DNA from: Penicillium oxalicum | Lineage: Eukaryota > Ascomycota > Eurotiomycetes > Eurotiales > Aspergillaceae | Direction of reading: 5' to 3' | Assembly (NCBI RefSeq): GCF_001723175.1 | Contig: NC_064657.1 | Location: forward strand, 1,054,001 to 1,118,000 | Length of the DNA: 64,000 nucleotides | In this document: positions 20,361 to 31,107 of the stretch, in pieces | Numbering within the stretch: the stretch's first letter is position 1 | How the letters are laid out: each line of letters starts with the position of its first letter | Translations under genes and position numbers: made by a program | The notes under the pieces: generated by a model | What the model was told of the DNA's origin: nothing | Seen by the model: the letters and a program-made list of their open reading frames with translations, nothing else | Databases searched by the model: none

Positions 20361-22128
20361 TCAACCATACCGCGCGTTCCTAGCCTCTTCTCCAAACCAA
20401 TCGTCCGTCGTCATGGATTCCTTCGACGGAGCATAATTGATAATCGTGCTCTTAGTCGTTGTATAGGCATGATAGGCGTCCAGTCCATTCTCACTGCCAA
20501 CACCGCTGGCTGATTTGGCACCACCCCAGGGACTGCTGGGATCATTTCGATGATGCGTGTTGACCCAGACAATTCCCGCCTCAATCTGCTCCGAGACGCG
20601 GAATGCCCGAGATAGATTCTGGGTCCAGATGCTGGCCCCGAGCCCAAATTCAGTATCATTTGCTAGAGCAATCGCGTCGGCTTCGTTGTCAAAGGCCACA
20701 ACAACAATCACCGGCCCAAATGCTTCTTCGCGCCAGATCGCTGTCCGCGTGATACTTTTGTTCCCATCCGCGGAAACAAGAATTGTAGGCTCGTAGAAGT
20801 ATCCGGCCGACAAGTCGGTGTTATCCAGCAGACTAGTTCCGGTCATGCGCTTGGCACCAGTCAGAGCAACTGCGTCGTCGCTCGCTAGCGATTGTTCCAC
20901 CACCCTCTCCACATGAAGTAGTTGTTTCTCCGATACAAGCGGGCCCATGACAGACTTGATATTCGACGGACTGCCGATTCTCCTTCTAATCCCTTCAATC
21001 TTCACCCGAAGCTTCTGCAAGACTTGCTCCTGGATCTTGCTATGCACGATAATCCTCGTACTAGCAATACAAGTCTGTCCACTGGCGATGAAACTTCCAA
21101 AAGCGATCCCATTCACCGCCACATCAAGATCGGCATCATCAAACACCACCAGAGGTGCCTTCCCCCCAATTCAGCAGTATACTTGGCCAAATTACCACCG
21201 ACAATCGATCCAATCGCTCTCCCCGCCACCGTTCCCCCCGTCACATCGACTTTTCTCACCAGACCATGCGAAACCAGCGCTTTCCCCGTCGTCGCTCCCA
21301 GACCAGGAAGCACACTGAATACCCCGGCCGGGATACCCGCTTGCGCAAGGATCTTGCCCAACAAGATCGACGTCAACGGGGTCAATTCGCTCGGTTTCAG
21401 AATCACGCTGTTCCCAGCTGCCAGTGCAGGAGCGATTTTCTTCACGGCGATCAAGAGCGGATGATTAAAAGGGGTTATTTGAATCACGACGCCGAGAGGT
21501 ACACGATCGATAAAATTGTGCAATTTGCCCATTGTCGGAAGGACGGGGCGCTCTTCGACTCGGAGCAGTGAGGCGTAGTACTTGAACCATCGGATCAGGG
21601 ACGGAACCTGGGCTTGCATTTCCTTGATCACGCGTCCGGTTTGTCGGACTTCGAGCTTGATGAGCTCGGGCAGGCAGTCGGAGAGGAGAGTGGCGCATTT
21701 GTCGAGAATGTCGGCTCGATGGTGGCGGCTGGCGCGGGACCAGATGCCGGATTTGAAAGTCTCGTGGGCTGTCGTGATGGCGGTCTCGACATCTTGAGCG
21801 GAGGCAGAATGGCAACTAATAGGGCGTGAAGACACACACGAGTGGAAGGTGAATGAGTGGATTGCAAGGATGGAAAAAGAAAAAGAAAACAGGGTTGCGT
21901 GTGCACTTACTGCGCAAATACCTGCCCTGTGGCCGGATCTTCAATAGGTAATCTGTTATACAAAAGGTGGATTTCAACAAGAGATCGCAGATTATCACCG
22001 CGGAAAGAGGAAAGACTCGTCTATCCATTTTCCCAAAAGTATTGACTGACTCACAGGTCTGCTTCTAATCCGGCTTTCTCTTCCCCTGCCAACCACATGT
22101 GGTAAATTGGAAGTGTTTCCGTTGTCAT
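20361..22128 (-). pseudogene. NAD(P)-dependent aldehyde dehydrogenase, with one-base frameshift
   Basis: Three exons on the minus strand (22055-22128, 21911-21952, 20361-21815) encode about 523 residues of the aldehyde dehydrogenase superfamily (PF00171). Seen: PATGQVFA near the start, ITPFNHPLL (cofactor site), KPSELTP, TAELGG (general-base Glu, about residue 254), GQTCIAS (nucleophile Cys, about residue 288) and EEAFGPV. The Glu-Cys spacing of 34 is the family norm only if one base is restored. The C6 run at 21162-21167 is one base short, which shifts the frame immediately after ELGG and would truncate the enzyme before the catalytic Cys. The substrate aldehyde is unknown. The gene converges on the URC4-like gene with 176 bp between stops, and its promoter has six GATA sites. 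Either a sequencing error or a real lesion. Confidence 0.85.
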
Positions 22129-22262
22129 GATGGTCATATGTTGAGTTTTCAACCGCAACCAGAAAGTGTGCTCAAGGGTGAAAAAATAAGAAATCCAAGA
22201 GTGTTTCAATCAAATGGTCGTGCCTGGTGTCCTGTCGTCCTGTCCCCGCAGGAAAGAAGCGC

Positions 22263-22523
22263 TTATCGCACTGCGGGCGAGCGGGGTCGTTAGGCCAAGT
22301 GGACAGCTTACATTGGCCTCCATCTGCTGAGGGAATTTATCCAATGAGGATGTTTCAGGTGGTCAAGGTTGGTTGAGATAAAGCAATTGTCCCAAAAAGA
22401 GAATCATTTACCCTCTCAAGTGGGTGTAATCATATTGCTGATAAGACGTAGAAAGATCAACCGAGGCATTTCTCACCCTCAAACAACAAGCAGAACTGAT
22501 AAGCTCACGATCTTATCTTATCT
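22263..22523. promoter_or_regulatory. Cluster of six GATA-factor (HGATAR) sites upstream of the ALDH
   Basis: HGATAR cores at 22263-22268 (minus), 22376-22381, 22439-22444 and 22497-22502 (plus), plus two overlapping copies at 22513-22523 (minus, AGATAAGATAA). The cluster lies about 135-395 bp upstream of the ALDH start at 22128. Fewer than one site would be expected by chance in 260 bp. AreA/AreB-type nitrogen regulators bind such clustered sites. The rest of the 22129-22713 spacer also serves as 3' region of the helicase gene. Confidence 0.55.
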
Positions 22524-22713
22524 CCCTCTCCCCGCACTTGCGCAGTCGGGTGCAAACCTTAGGCATCCTTCATGAAGGCCATTATACTCAACTTTACCCA
22601 AAAACATTAATTTGCAGTTCGCCGACAATATTCAGATATTTCGAAAAGAGATAAAGAAGAGCCATCTTGCTTCATGTCAACACATTCAAAACATCGCGTT
22701 CATCCAATCCAGT

Positions 22714-25700
22714 CTACTCCATTTCTCGCGCGCGAGTCACACCCGCAACGGCCGTGTGATTCTGCCCTCCAATCGGAGCTCCACACTCAGGGCATCTGGC
22801 TTGCTCCATCGGCATGCCACACTCTCCGATTGCAAACTGCCCCGAAGAAAACTCGTTAACACCATGCTCTCAGCTTATTAAAAAAATAAAAAAGAACTGT
22901 CATATCCCAGCGATGGATATCTACTTACCGGATGGCCGTTGGCGCAATTGTACCAGTGTCCAGAGTGGGTGGCAATTCCTCCTCTTCCGCTAACCATAGC
23001 CGTCTTGATCGCTTGAAGCTCTTCCGGAGTGACTGTCTCGTATCTGGGACCTTCGAAAAGACGCACAATCTCCTGTAATTTAACTTGAAGATCGAGACAA
23101 TTTCCGATTGTGTTGCACCGCTCCAGCGCAGCGGCGAGAAGATCGCGGGTACTCTGCAGCCGATCTTCGATCTTTTCTGGTTCGGGTTCTTGGTTGGGCT
23201 CGGAGTCAGACGTGCCCTGTTTTGAGCCATTGCGACGATACCAGGCCTCCAGCTGGATAATCTTGGCATAGATGATGGTCGCCTCGATAGAAATGCGGAA
23301 GAAGTGTCCGTCGTTGGCCTGGGTGATTAAATCCCTGCATCCTTTGGAAAGCCTCGTCCAAGAAGATAGTGTGAGATTAGATTCTATCCTGGGTGGATGG
23401 AGAGACTTTTTGTTTGAATCCATCAATCTAATGATATCGCTGCGAATGACTTCCTTGGCTTTGAAATGAAGTAGACGTGCGCCGAGGCTGATCTGGTTGT
23501 CTGAATCTCGTGGTGCTATGTTGAGCGTCTTCATTTTCGTAAGAAGAGTGGCAATATCACTTTCGGATGACTTCTGACAGGTGATGATGGCATCCATGAG
23601 TCGCTTGCTCGGCTGGTTCTCGATGGCCGTGTTCCTGCCGAGTACCAAAGCCATCCCCGCTAGATTCGCACACTGTTTATGCCGTGTATCTCCCGTCAAA
23701 AAATTCGCAGGATCAGACTTGAGTTCGTCTTCAATTCTATCCAAGACAGATTCAAGACCTCCGAGCCTAGTGCGACCGTCAATCAGGAAACGCTTGCAGG
23801 TCTCGTCCATGACAGCACGATTGATCACCCGATTGTACCGCTTGGTCACGAATTGACGAATGGGCTGTTTGCAGTCCGGACATGATGGTACATTGTCTGC
23901 AAGGGAAGACGAGGCGTTTCGCAGACCATTGAACTTTCCAGTCTTGTCTCTCGTGTACACTTCATCCAGACCAACCATTCCATCGACCGACTCACTCGTG
24001 AAGAAATGCCCACATCCAAGAACAATGATGGGACTTTCATCGAGATCGATCTCGGAATAAGTCTTGAGCTCAACAAGGTCGACACGCACGTCGCCCTTGT
24101 TACCGCACTTTTGACACAGATGCTGAGGACAATCTTCACCGCAAAGACTCGGGCACTGGTGGCCGCACGTGAGGGGCTTCGTGCATCGCTCGTCGCATGG
24201 AAGTCGATTGCAAGGAGCCGCGCAAGGCATTGAGCAGGACCCTTGGTGCTCACAGGACCAAGTACATGGCTCGATACATGGTGCGCATGCTTTTCCGCAG
24301 CTCAAGTCACAGCGTGAATGTGAGCATTCGACCTGGTCAGGAGATTTTGTACGTCAGACACATTCCCAGAACGAGGAGTAGAAAGAGTGCCCTTACCTCG
24401 CATTTTGCTTCACAATGACCACAGCTCTTGCCAGAATGGCACACTTTGGGGCATCTATGATTGCACCCGCCATATAGACGGTCGCATATTTTCTTGCAGT
24501 CTGTATGTGCGTATTTTCTCTCCCCGTCTATGACCTCGTCCAGACATTCTCCGCAGGTGCCAACGCAATTGTGGCCACAGCTAAGAATTGCGTCACATGG
24601 TGTGGGACAACGAAAGATGGGTGAAGTGACATCTCTGTAACAGCCGACCTGAACTGTATGACCACATTTTGGCACAAGCTTTTCAACCTCAAAATCACAC
24701 TTGATGTCTTTCAAGTGTGACATCCGATGACAAAAGACTGTCTTCTTGATATGGCCGCAAGGAAGCTCCACGTTTTCGATTTTCACCATGCAAGGACCAC
24801 AACTCTCTCCACAGAGCTTGGGGCATTCGTGGTCACAGGTGGATCGGATTCGTTGGCAAGGCTTCCCACAAGCGAAGCCGTCATGCATGACCGTTGAGTG
24901 ACATTTAGCCTGGCATTGATGGCCACATGGCTCGAGTCGACGGGTGCAGGGAAGAATGCATCCGCCTTCTGGACTCTTCCTTTCAAAGTCACTAGGTTCT
25001 GAACAGAAAATGGGTGAATCAGGGTGACGAGGGCAACAGAGGGCTAATTCCGTGCCTACCGCATTTGCACATGCGAGTCGAGAGTGAACATCCGCCCACA
25101 TGGGCACATTGAGATATGTTTCAGCATTCCCGATCAGATACATGCCATGTTGAGCTCGACTGAGAAGAACATTGATGCGGTTTTCGGTGCGGAGAAAACC
25201 AACTTTGCGCTTCGGATTGCTGCGAACCAAGGAGACAACAATCACTTTTGCCTCCTCGCCTTGGAAGTTATCGACTGTAGCTAGGCGCAGGGTCTGTAGA
25301 AGTGTCTTCTTTTCAAGTGACTGACGGGCATTTGGCTTGGATTTCTCATCTTCAAAGTCGTCGAGCCCATCGGAAGCTAGGGTCTCCAAATCCCGCTCGC
25401 TGAGACATATTTCAAAGTCACTACTCAATGATGCCCTGAGCTTTCGTAGCTGCCCGGTATATGGCGTCAAAAGCGCGATATCGGTGCTTTTGTATTCTCC
25501 TTGCCGGACCAGATGCCGGACCAGAGCAGTCGTCATCTCAACCTCCCATTGATTACTGCGCGATTTGACACGGCTCCCATCGTCTCTCGAATCTTCAGGG
25601 TACCGATGATCAAGCCAAAAGAGGTTGTGTCGCATTCCGATAACATTCGGTAGATTCGTCACGCTTTCATGATCTTGGAGCCGTGGATAGACCGTCCTGA

Positions 25701-28700
25701 TCAGTTGAGAGATCTCGGGTCTCATTCTTCGCTGCACGTTGAGTTGTGCGACAGGGGCTGGGTCGAGACCCGGTTCACCAACAGCGCGCCTCTCGAATTG
25801 GCTTCGATCCAACTGCCATGTTCTTCCCGTGGATGTCTCGAGACTAAGTGAGTGATTTTGTATCTGCGGTCGCAGTTGTCGGTGATCTCCAATCTGAATA
25901 AAGTGTTCCACGCCTGGCATCAAGGCCGAGATAACGTGGGCCTCCATGACTTCGGCTGCTTCCTCACACACGACAACTTTTGTCCCCAGACGGCGCAGTG
26001 TCTCAATATTGCGCGCTAGAGCTGTAGTAGTGATTCCAATCACGTCGGCCTGAATCAAAGCGCGACGATTGATCTCATCGTGGACTGCATTGATGTTGTT
26101 GCGAATGGACGCAGCATGATCAATAGCCTCAAAAAGCAAATCGGTTCTATGGTTCTGCCACATTTTGAACCAACTTGTTGCGAGGATCTGACGATCCCGC
26201 ACTGAGAGAATATGAATGTTCGCATTCGCCGCCTGTGTGAGAGCCTCCAAGCGCGGATCGTCGTCTTCAATTTTATCATCGCTATCATAGATCCGGAACG
26301 ACTTTTTCCCAAGCCAATCGAGTAGCTTGTCACCTGTGACAATGGTGAATCCATCTGCATCTGTCTCCTGCAGCTGTCGATGGATCTTGGGCCATCTTTC
26401 TTGCACAAAATGTTCAAGCGTTGCCCAAGAAAGGCCTTTCTTGGACTGATGGAGGGGTTTCATGGCATGCTCGGCGCTTTTCATGCACTCCTCGAGCTCT
26501 CCAAAAGACTTTCCGAGTGACTGTGACTCAACTCTTGTCTTGTCGATCGCTTTGCTGACAACACGAAGGTTTTTTCCTTCGAGTTCGGTAGCCTGGCTGC
26601 GGCCGCCAATACGTATGATTTTTTGGATACCCACATCAAGGAGGTGTTTCAAAAACTGATCTAGAGCATGATTCGTGTAACAACTATAATCTCGTCATTA
26701 GTTCAGCGTTTCCTTTTGTGACAAAGTATGGGCTGGACCTACATAACAAGGATCGGGCCCAAATCTGCATTTCTTTTGATCCCAAGGAGGACCTGAACGA
26801 GCTTAACACCCAAATATGACTTGCCAGTGCCTGGAGGGCCTTGAACAAGGGCATACTCTCGCGTAAGCGCTGCAATGAGTCCATGGCATTGACCAAGATC
26901 GAGACCTGTCTGATGTTGCAGATTCGAAGTATCAATAGAGGCTGGATAGTTTGGGTCCAACACAAGATTTTCCGTTTTGGATTTGGCAATGGCAGTCAAA
27001 GGAAAGCGAAACCCCATTTTGCGTGCGTATGCCGGTGGGGGTATGCGGTGACTCTCCCCGTCATCTGCAAGTCCGGGCAAGATCCATTTCTGGAATGCCA
27101 GGTCTCCCTCACGTTGAATTCGTTGAAGATTTCTCAGAATAGGGGCAAATGTGGCGGGGATTAAGCCGTGAAAATCGACTAGAATGCCGCTGATGCGTTG
27201 ACGATAGAGCTGGGCCAGGAAAATCAGCTCTTGTTGTTGGCACACAGCAAGCTTGACGCTGACACTGGGTGGATGCTTGTCAGAGACAAGACTGCTCTTG
27301 TTTTGTTGGACTTCATTCCTAGAAGTATTTTTTTGTGTCACTTCAAGGAAGATGAGCCTCCTTTGAAGGCTTTGAGATGTCAAAAAGCACACTAGGCTTC
27401 CCTCTTCGAGTCGATTGGAATCTTGCCACCATTTGCACTGCTCTCCGGACGTCTTTCTGCGCACCTGTGGGGGTGCCGAGAAGGAAACGGTCGCTTCGAG
27501 CTCTTTTCTCTCGTTGATAAAAATCTGCGGGACCCGCGCTTCAAGGTAGATATGCGCTGCGTTGTCCTTGCTTGAGATTTTTGAAGCTTGTGTCAAATCA
27601 TCCTGCAGCAGTAGGTCCCGCAGTATGTCTTTTGACGAGCCAAAAACATCATGTCGCAGTAGTCGGAACGTCGAGTCGATGTATCTTTGTAGTGGGTCTG
27701 GGAGAATGTGCGGCTGAAGGAAGTTGGTAGAAGGGAGGTACTCGGAATGACCGCTAATAATCTCTCCACATGTCGGAAAAATCCCGATCCGGGAGATTTC
27801 TGCAAAGTCGTTGTCGTGTCTTCCACCAGGTGTTTGTAGATCGAGCGGGAAGGTTGACAGAACCGCTTCGTTGTGTTGAGTTGTCTCGTTTGGTGCCGCG
27901 GGTGTCGAGAGATTGCCGTTTGCGCTAGTGATCAGGCTCCTCATTACCCTCAATTTGCTCTCAAGACCATCCATATCAGCTTGCGACGATGTCTCAGTGA
28001 TTGAGTGCATCAGTTCCTGAATTGATTCAAGTAGTGCTGTAAGCTCATCGTGGAAGCGAGCGCGTTGGATCCGCGACAAAACCTCGTGCAGAGTGCTCAA
28101 CAGCAACTTCACCTGCTCGAGAGAGATACACCGTTTGTTGCGATTGTCATTCCAGCTTTTGCAAACTCCTCTCAAATATTGGATTGCGCGATCTCCATTC
28201 GTACCGCCGAGAAACGCATACAGAGTGCCCACAAATGTATCAACCGACAAACAATTCAAGAGAGCGGGATGAGTTACAAATTTGAGAAACGGTTCGTCGT
28301 AACTTGTAGCCGATGGTGATTCCAGATCTGCTTTGCCTGCATCTGTAGTCGCCAAGACAAAGTCGTACCCATGAAGAGAGTCATCCACAAGGTCTTTGAT
28401 CAAGAACTGATGATTATCTTTGTTGTCGCTTTGAAGTATTTCGAGAGCTTCGTTCCAGAACCGCAAGATTTCTCCGCATTTCTCGTGAGACTTGTCTTGT
28501 CGCGAGATCCCCCTTCTGAGGTATCTCTTCCAGTCAAAGTACTGATCCCGAGAGGCTTGATCGTGGGCTGTGGTGGCACGATTGGCAATCTGACCTGGCC
28601 TGGGGTGAGCAGCCTTTGCCGCATCATGGGAGAACTTGCACCTATCACCGTAGTGACACCTGCCACGTTGAAAGTGCACACAAAGTTGTTTCGTGGGATC

Positions 28701-28775
28701 GCGCTTCGTGGAGCTGTAGAATCCTCCTCGGTGGCTTGAGTTGCCCCAAGATCGCCTATTTGCATAGGAGGCCAT
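22714..28775 (-). CDS. NFX1/RZ-type zinc finger SF1 helicase (ZNFX1/Hrr1-like) with N-terminal CCCH finger
   Basis: Four exons (26743-28775, 24397-26683, 22929-24332, 22714-22836) give 1948 residues, all in phase. In order: a CCCH finger (C32, C40, C46, H50); a long helical region; then a UPF1-like superfamily-1 core. The core has Walker A GPPGTGKS (646-653), Walker B-type VVCEEAAEV, GDHRQLRPQ, VDNFQGEEAKV and RTENRINVLLSRAQHG. A Cys-rich NFX1-type repeat region follows. The C-terminus is an RZ-type finger (H1899, C1903, H1907, C1914, C1923, C1926, H1935) whose coding sequence is split by intron 3. Relatives are animal ZNFX1 (small-RNA inheritance, antiviral sensing) and fission yeast Hrr1 (RNAi heterochromatin). 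A role in RNA surveillance or silencing in this fungus is inference. The intron at 26684-26742 falls just after the ATP-binding motif. Confidence 0.92.
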
Positions 28776-30505
28776 GTCACCGAGAGATTTCGAACAGATT
28801 CAGTGACAGGTAGGATGATGCTCGATGGAGGAAAGCTGTTACTTGCTAGAAAAGTTGAGCTAATGACGCGTTTGACACGGTGTGACTGTTGAGGATAGAC
28901 AACACAATATATGGCAAACACTGACGAGGCGGCTCTGCAATTCTCCTGCACAGTGTAAAAGACACGACTTAGAGGAGTCTGCCTTGTAAGCAAACGCCAA
29001 CGCAGTCTCCTACATCTGGCAGAAAAATATCCCTGTAGCACCTGCACAGCCTCTCGTATTTCCCTCAGCCAGCGTAAGTGAGGCAAGAATACAAAGGAAC
29101 TCAACAAGGGTCTTGCCCAAAGTACTGATGATGACTAGGAATTTGTTGATGGACCAAGTACTAATAAGCGAGCAGGTTTATGCAACGACTACTCGCGAAA
29201 GAATTCTCCAGATTTGCATCAAGCTACGCAACTATCCATATTGGCATAATCGCAGTACCAGCGAAGGGGGTGCGACTGGACGGCTACCTCTCTGTTCAGG
29301 TGTTATTTCCACCCATGTATTGATAAGACGCCGGGAAAATCTTATGCATAGAGGCCACTGCTCCTTTGACAAGCTTTGTAAATTTACAGGTCGGATAAAG
29401 TCCAGAATCCAGTTGCAGCGATTTCCCACATCGTGAGATACGTACCTACACTCAACTCGCTGTAAAATGCCCTGGTTAGGAGATTTTGAGACGGTCTCTC
29501 ATATTCAACCTGCTGTGGCGGAAGGAACGAAAGGTTAGGATCAGTTTACTAAATTTTGTGACTCACTCTTAGTAAAGTGTGATGGCTAGAATGGTTCGGG
29601 TTAGAGATCAGCTACGCTTCAAGGCAGAGTATGATGCATAGTCGTGGCATAACGTATGAGCACTTCTGCGACCTCACCATGTCATTGGTAGCCGAAGATC
29701 GTGTCAAGTCCAGGGTGTCGGATGTCGGCATCCATCTGTAGTCCTGGCACTGGATCTGGGAACTAGGGGGCGTCGGATTGTATTGCTGAAAATACATATG
29801 TCGGCATGAAGACCAGGAACGTGATTGGGGGTGATTATTATTGTGCCAACACACTCTTCGGGTGCACAGCTCTGCGGTGTCAACAGGGTTTGAAAAGCGC
29901 TTAACAAGGCTGCACTTGATCCATCGTTGACGCCGAGGCTGACACGAACCATGCCAAGCCTTCGGGCCGCAGTACATCTACACGGATGACTGCGGTATGT
30001 GGTCTCTAAACTCTACATACACATATTTTGGGAATAGATACTCACTCGACAATTGAGGACATTATACTACGAGGACGACTTGATCTATTAAATGAAAGCT
30101 TGACTACCCAAACATCATTCTCTCATATAATCACAAATACTAATTTGTTGTAATGACAAGGTGAGGAATGGCGCCGCTCCTACGTGTCAAGTACTTTTGA
30201 CCTGCTGCCTCTCTCCGCAAGCGTCCAAGCCCGTTCGATGGAAAGGCACAGTCCCTTTCTGTTCCAGATACCCCGCAGTGGAGGGAGAGCTTATCTTCAA
30301 ATCTGGAATCAGCCTTACTGCCAGTCCACAATGCAAGGTTGCAAACGAACGGAACGCAGATTCATGATTACGTCAATTCTCCTCAGCGCCCTGGACACCC
30401 GCTATCGCCTCCATGGCTACAGCCCTTTGAGCCTTTCACAATGCCGAGAAACACATCCCTTAGTCATTCCCTCTCTGACTTTCCCACAATCCTTGGATAC
30501 CAGCC
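28776..30505. other. Intergenic, divergent promoters
   Basis: 1.7 kb between the helicase start (-) and a small conserved gene (+). Short open frames only; the 235-codon one at 28400-29107 (-) is mostly in another frame of the helicase. No RNA gene, repeat or mobile element recognised. Confidence 0.5.
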
Positions 30506-31107
30506 ATGACTCCGCGTACTCTCTACCTCATCGCGTCTCGGAATGCAGCTGCGCAACGGGCGCATTTTGCCGTCTTCGTACCTGGTGCGGATAACCCCGA
30601 GCAAGGAACACTGATCGAAGCAGTGGGCGCGCCGATGGCTGGCTACGCGCTGGAATTCAAGCGCAACTACTGCCCCTTGCAAGATTACGTCGAGAATTAC
30701 GAGATCCTCCGCATCGGAGACGTCGATTCGCGACATATCGTTGACGATCAGACGGGGATCAAGAGCATTGATCAAGATCCCCGGGATGACATTGAACTCG
30801 TGGCCTCGCAAATCCCCACCCCGGGGATTAGCGAGAACTTTTTGGCGCCAGTGAATGAGGTGAGAGGCCACCAGTTTTGGTGTCGATGCGTTTCTTCTTT
30901 GCCTAGACTCGTCAGACGATGCTGATGCGTGAGGTTCTGAATCCACAGTTCTCCAACAAACGAGATCAGGAATGGACTTTGGAATATATTCGCGGGCTCG
31001 TGGGGAAACGCTTACTCAATCCAGAGGCCGTCCTAGTCGTGCATTCAAAGAGAGATCCACCAACTCACGGGCTGGGATTTCAGCCGAGTGTTCGTCGCTC
31101 AAGCTAG
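30506..31107 (+). CDS. Small conserved fungal protein of unknown function
   Basis: Two exons (30506-30859 and 30949-31107, intron 30860-30948 with GTGAGA...CAG) give 170 residues. The N-terminal part reads RAHFAVFVPG, then GTLIEAVGAP and AGYALEFKRNY. The second exon reads FSNKRDQEWTLEYIRGLV and ends KRDPPTHGLGFQP. The joined frame reads smoothly across APVNE/FSNKR, which supports the splice. From memory, the pattern of an early His in a beta strand and a late N-x-x-C-Q-x-W motif is common in small fungal proteins that resemble NlpC/P60- or LRAT-like thiol folds. Here the expected Cys position is Asp. I do not assign a function. No signal peptide or membrane segment. It is isolated between two gene-poor stretches. 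Confidence 0.7.

Noticed and set aside
22837..22928. Helicase ending at the stop near 22878
   Set aside because: A GTAAGT donor after NGHP and a CAG acceptor at 22837 join to an exon that completes the RZ finger.
28400..29107. Minus-strand frame of 235 codons upstream of the helicase
   Set aside because: It is mostly another frame of helicase exon 1 extended into the leader, with no domain.
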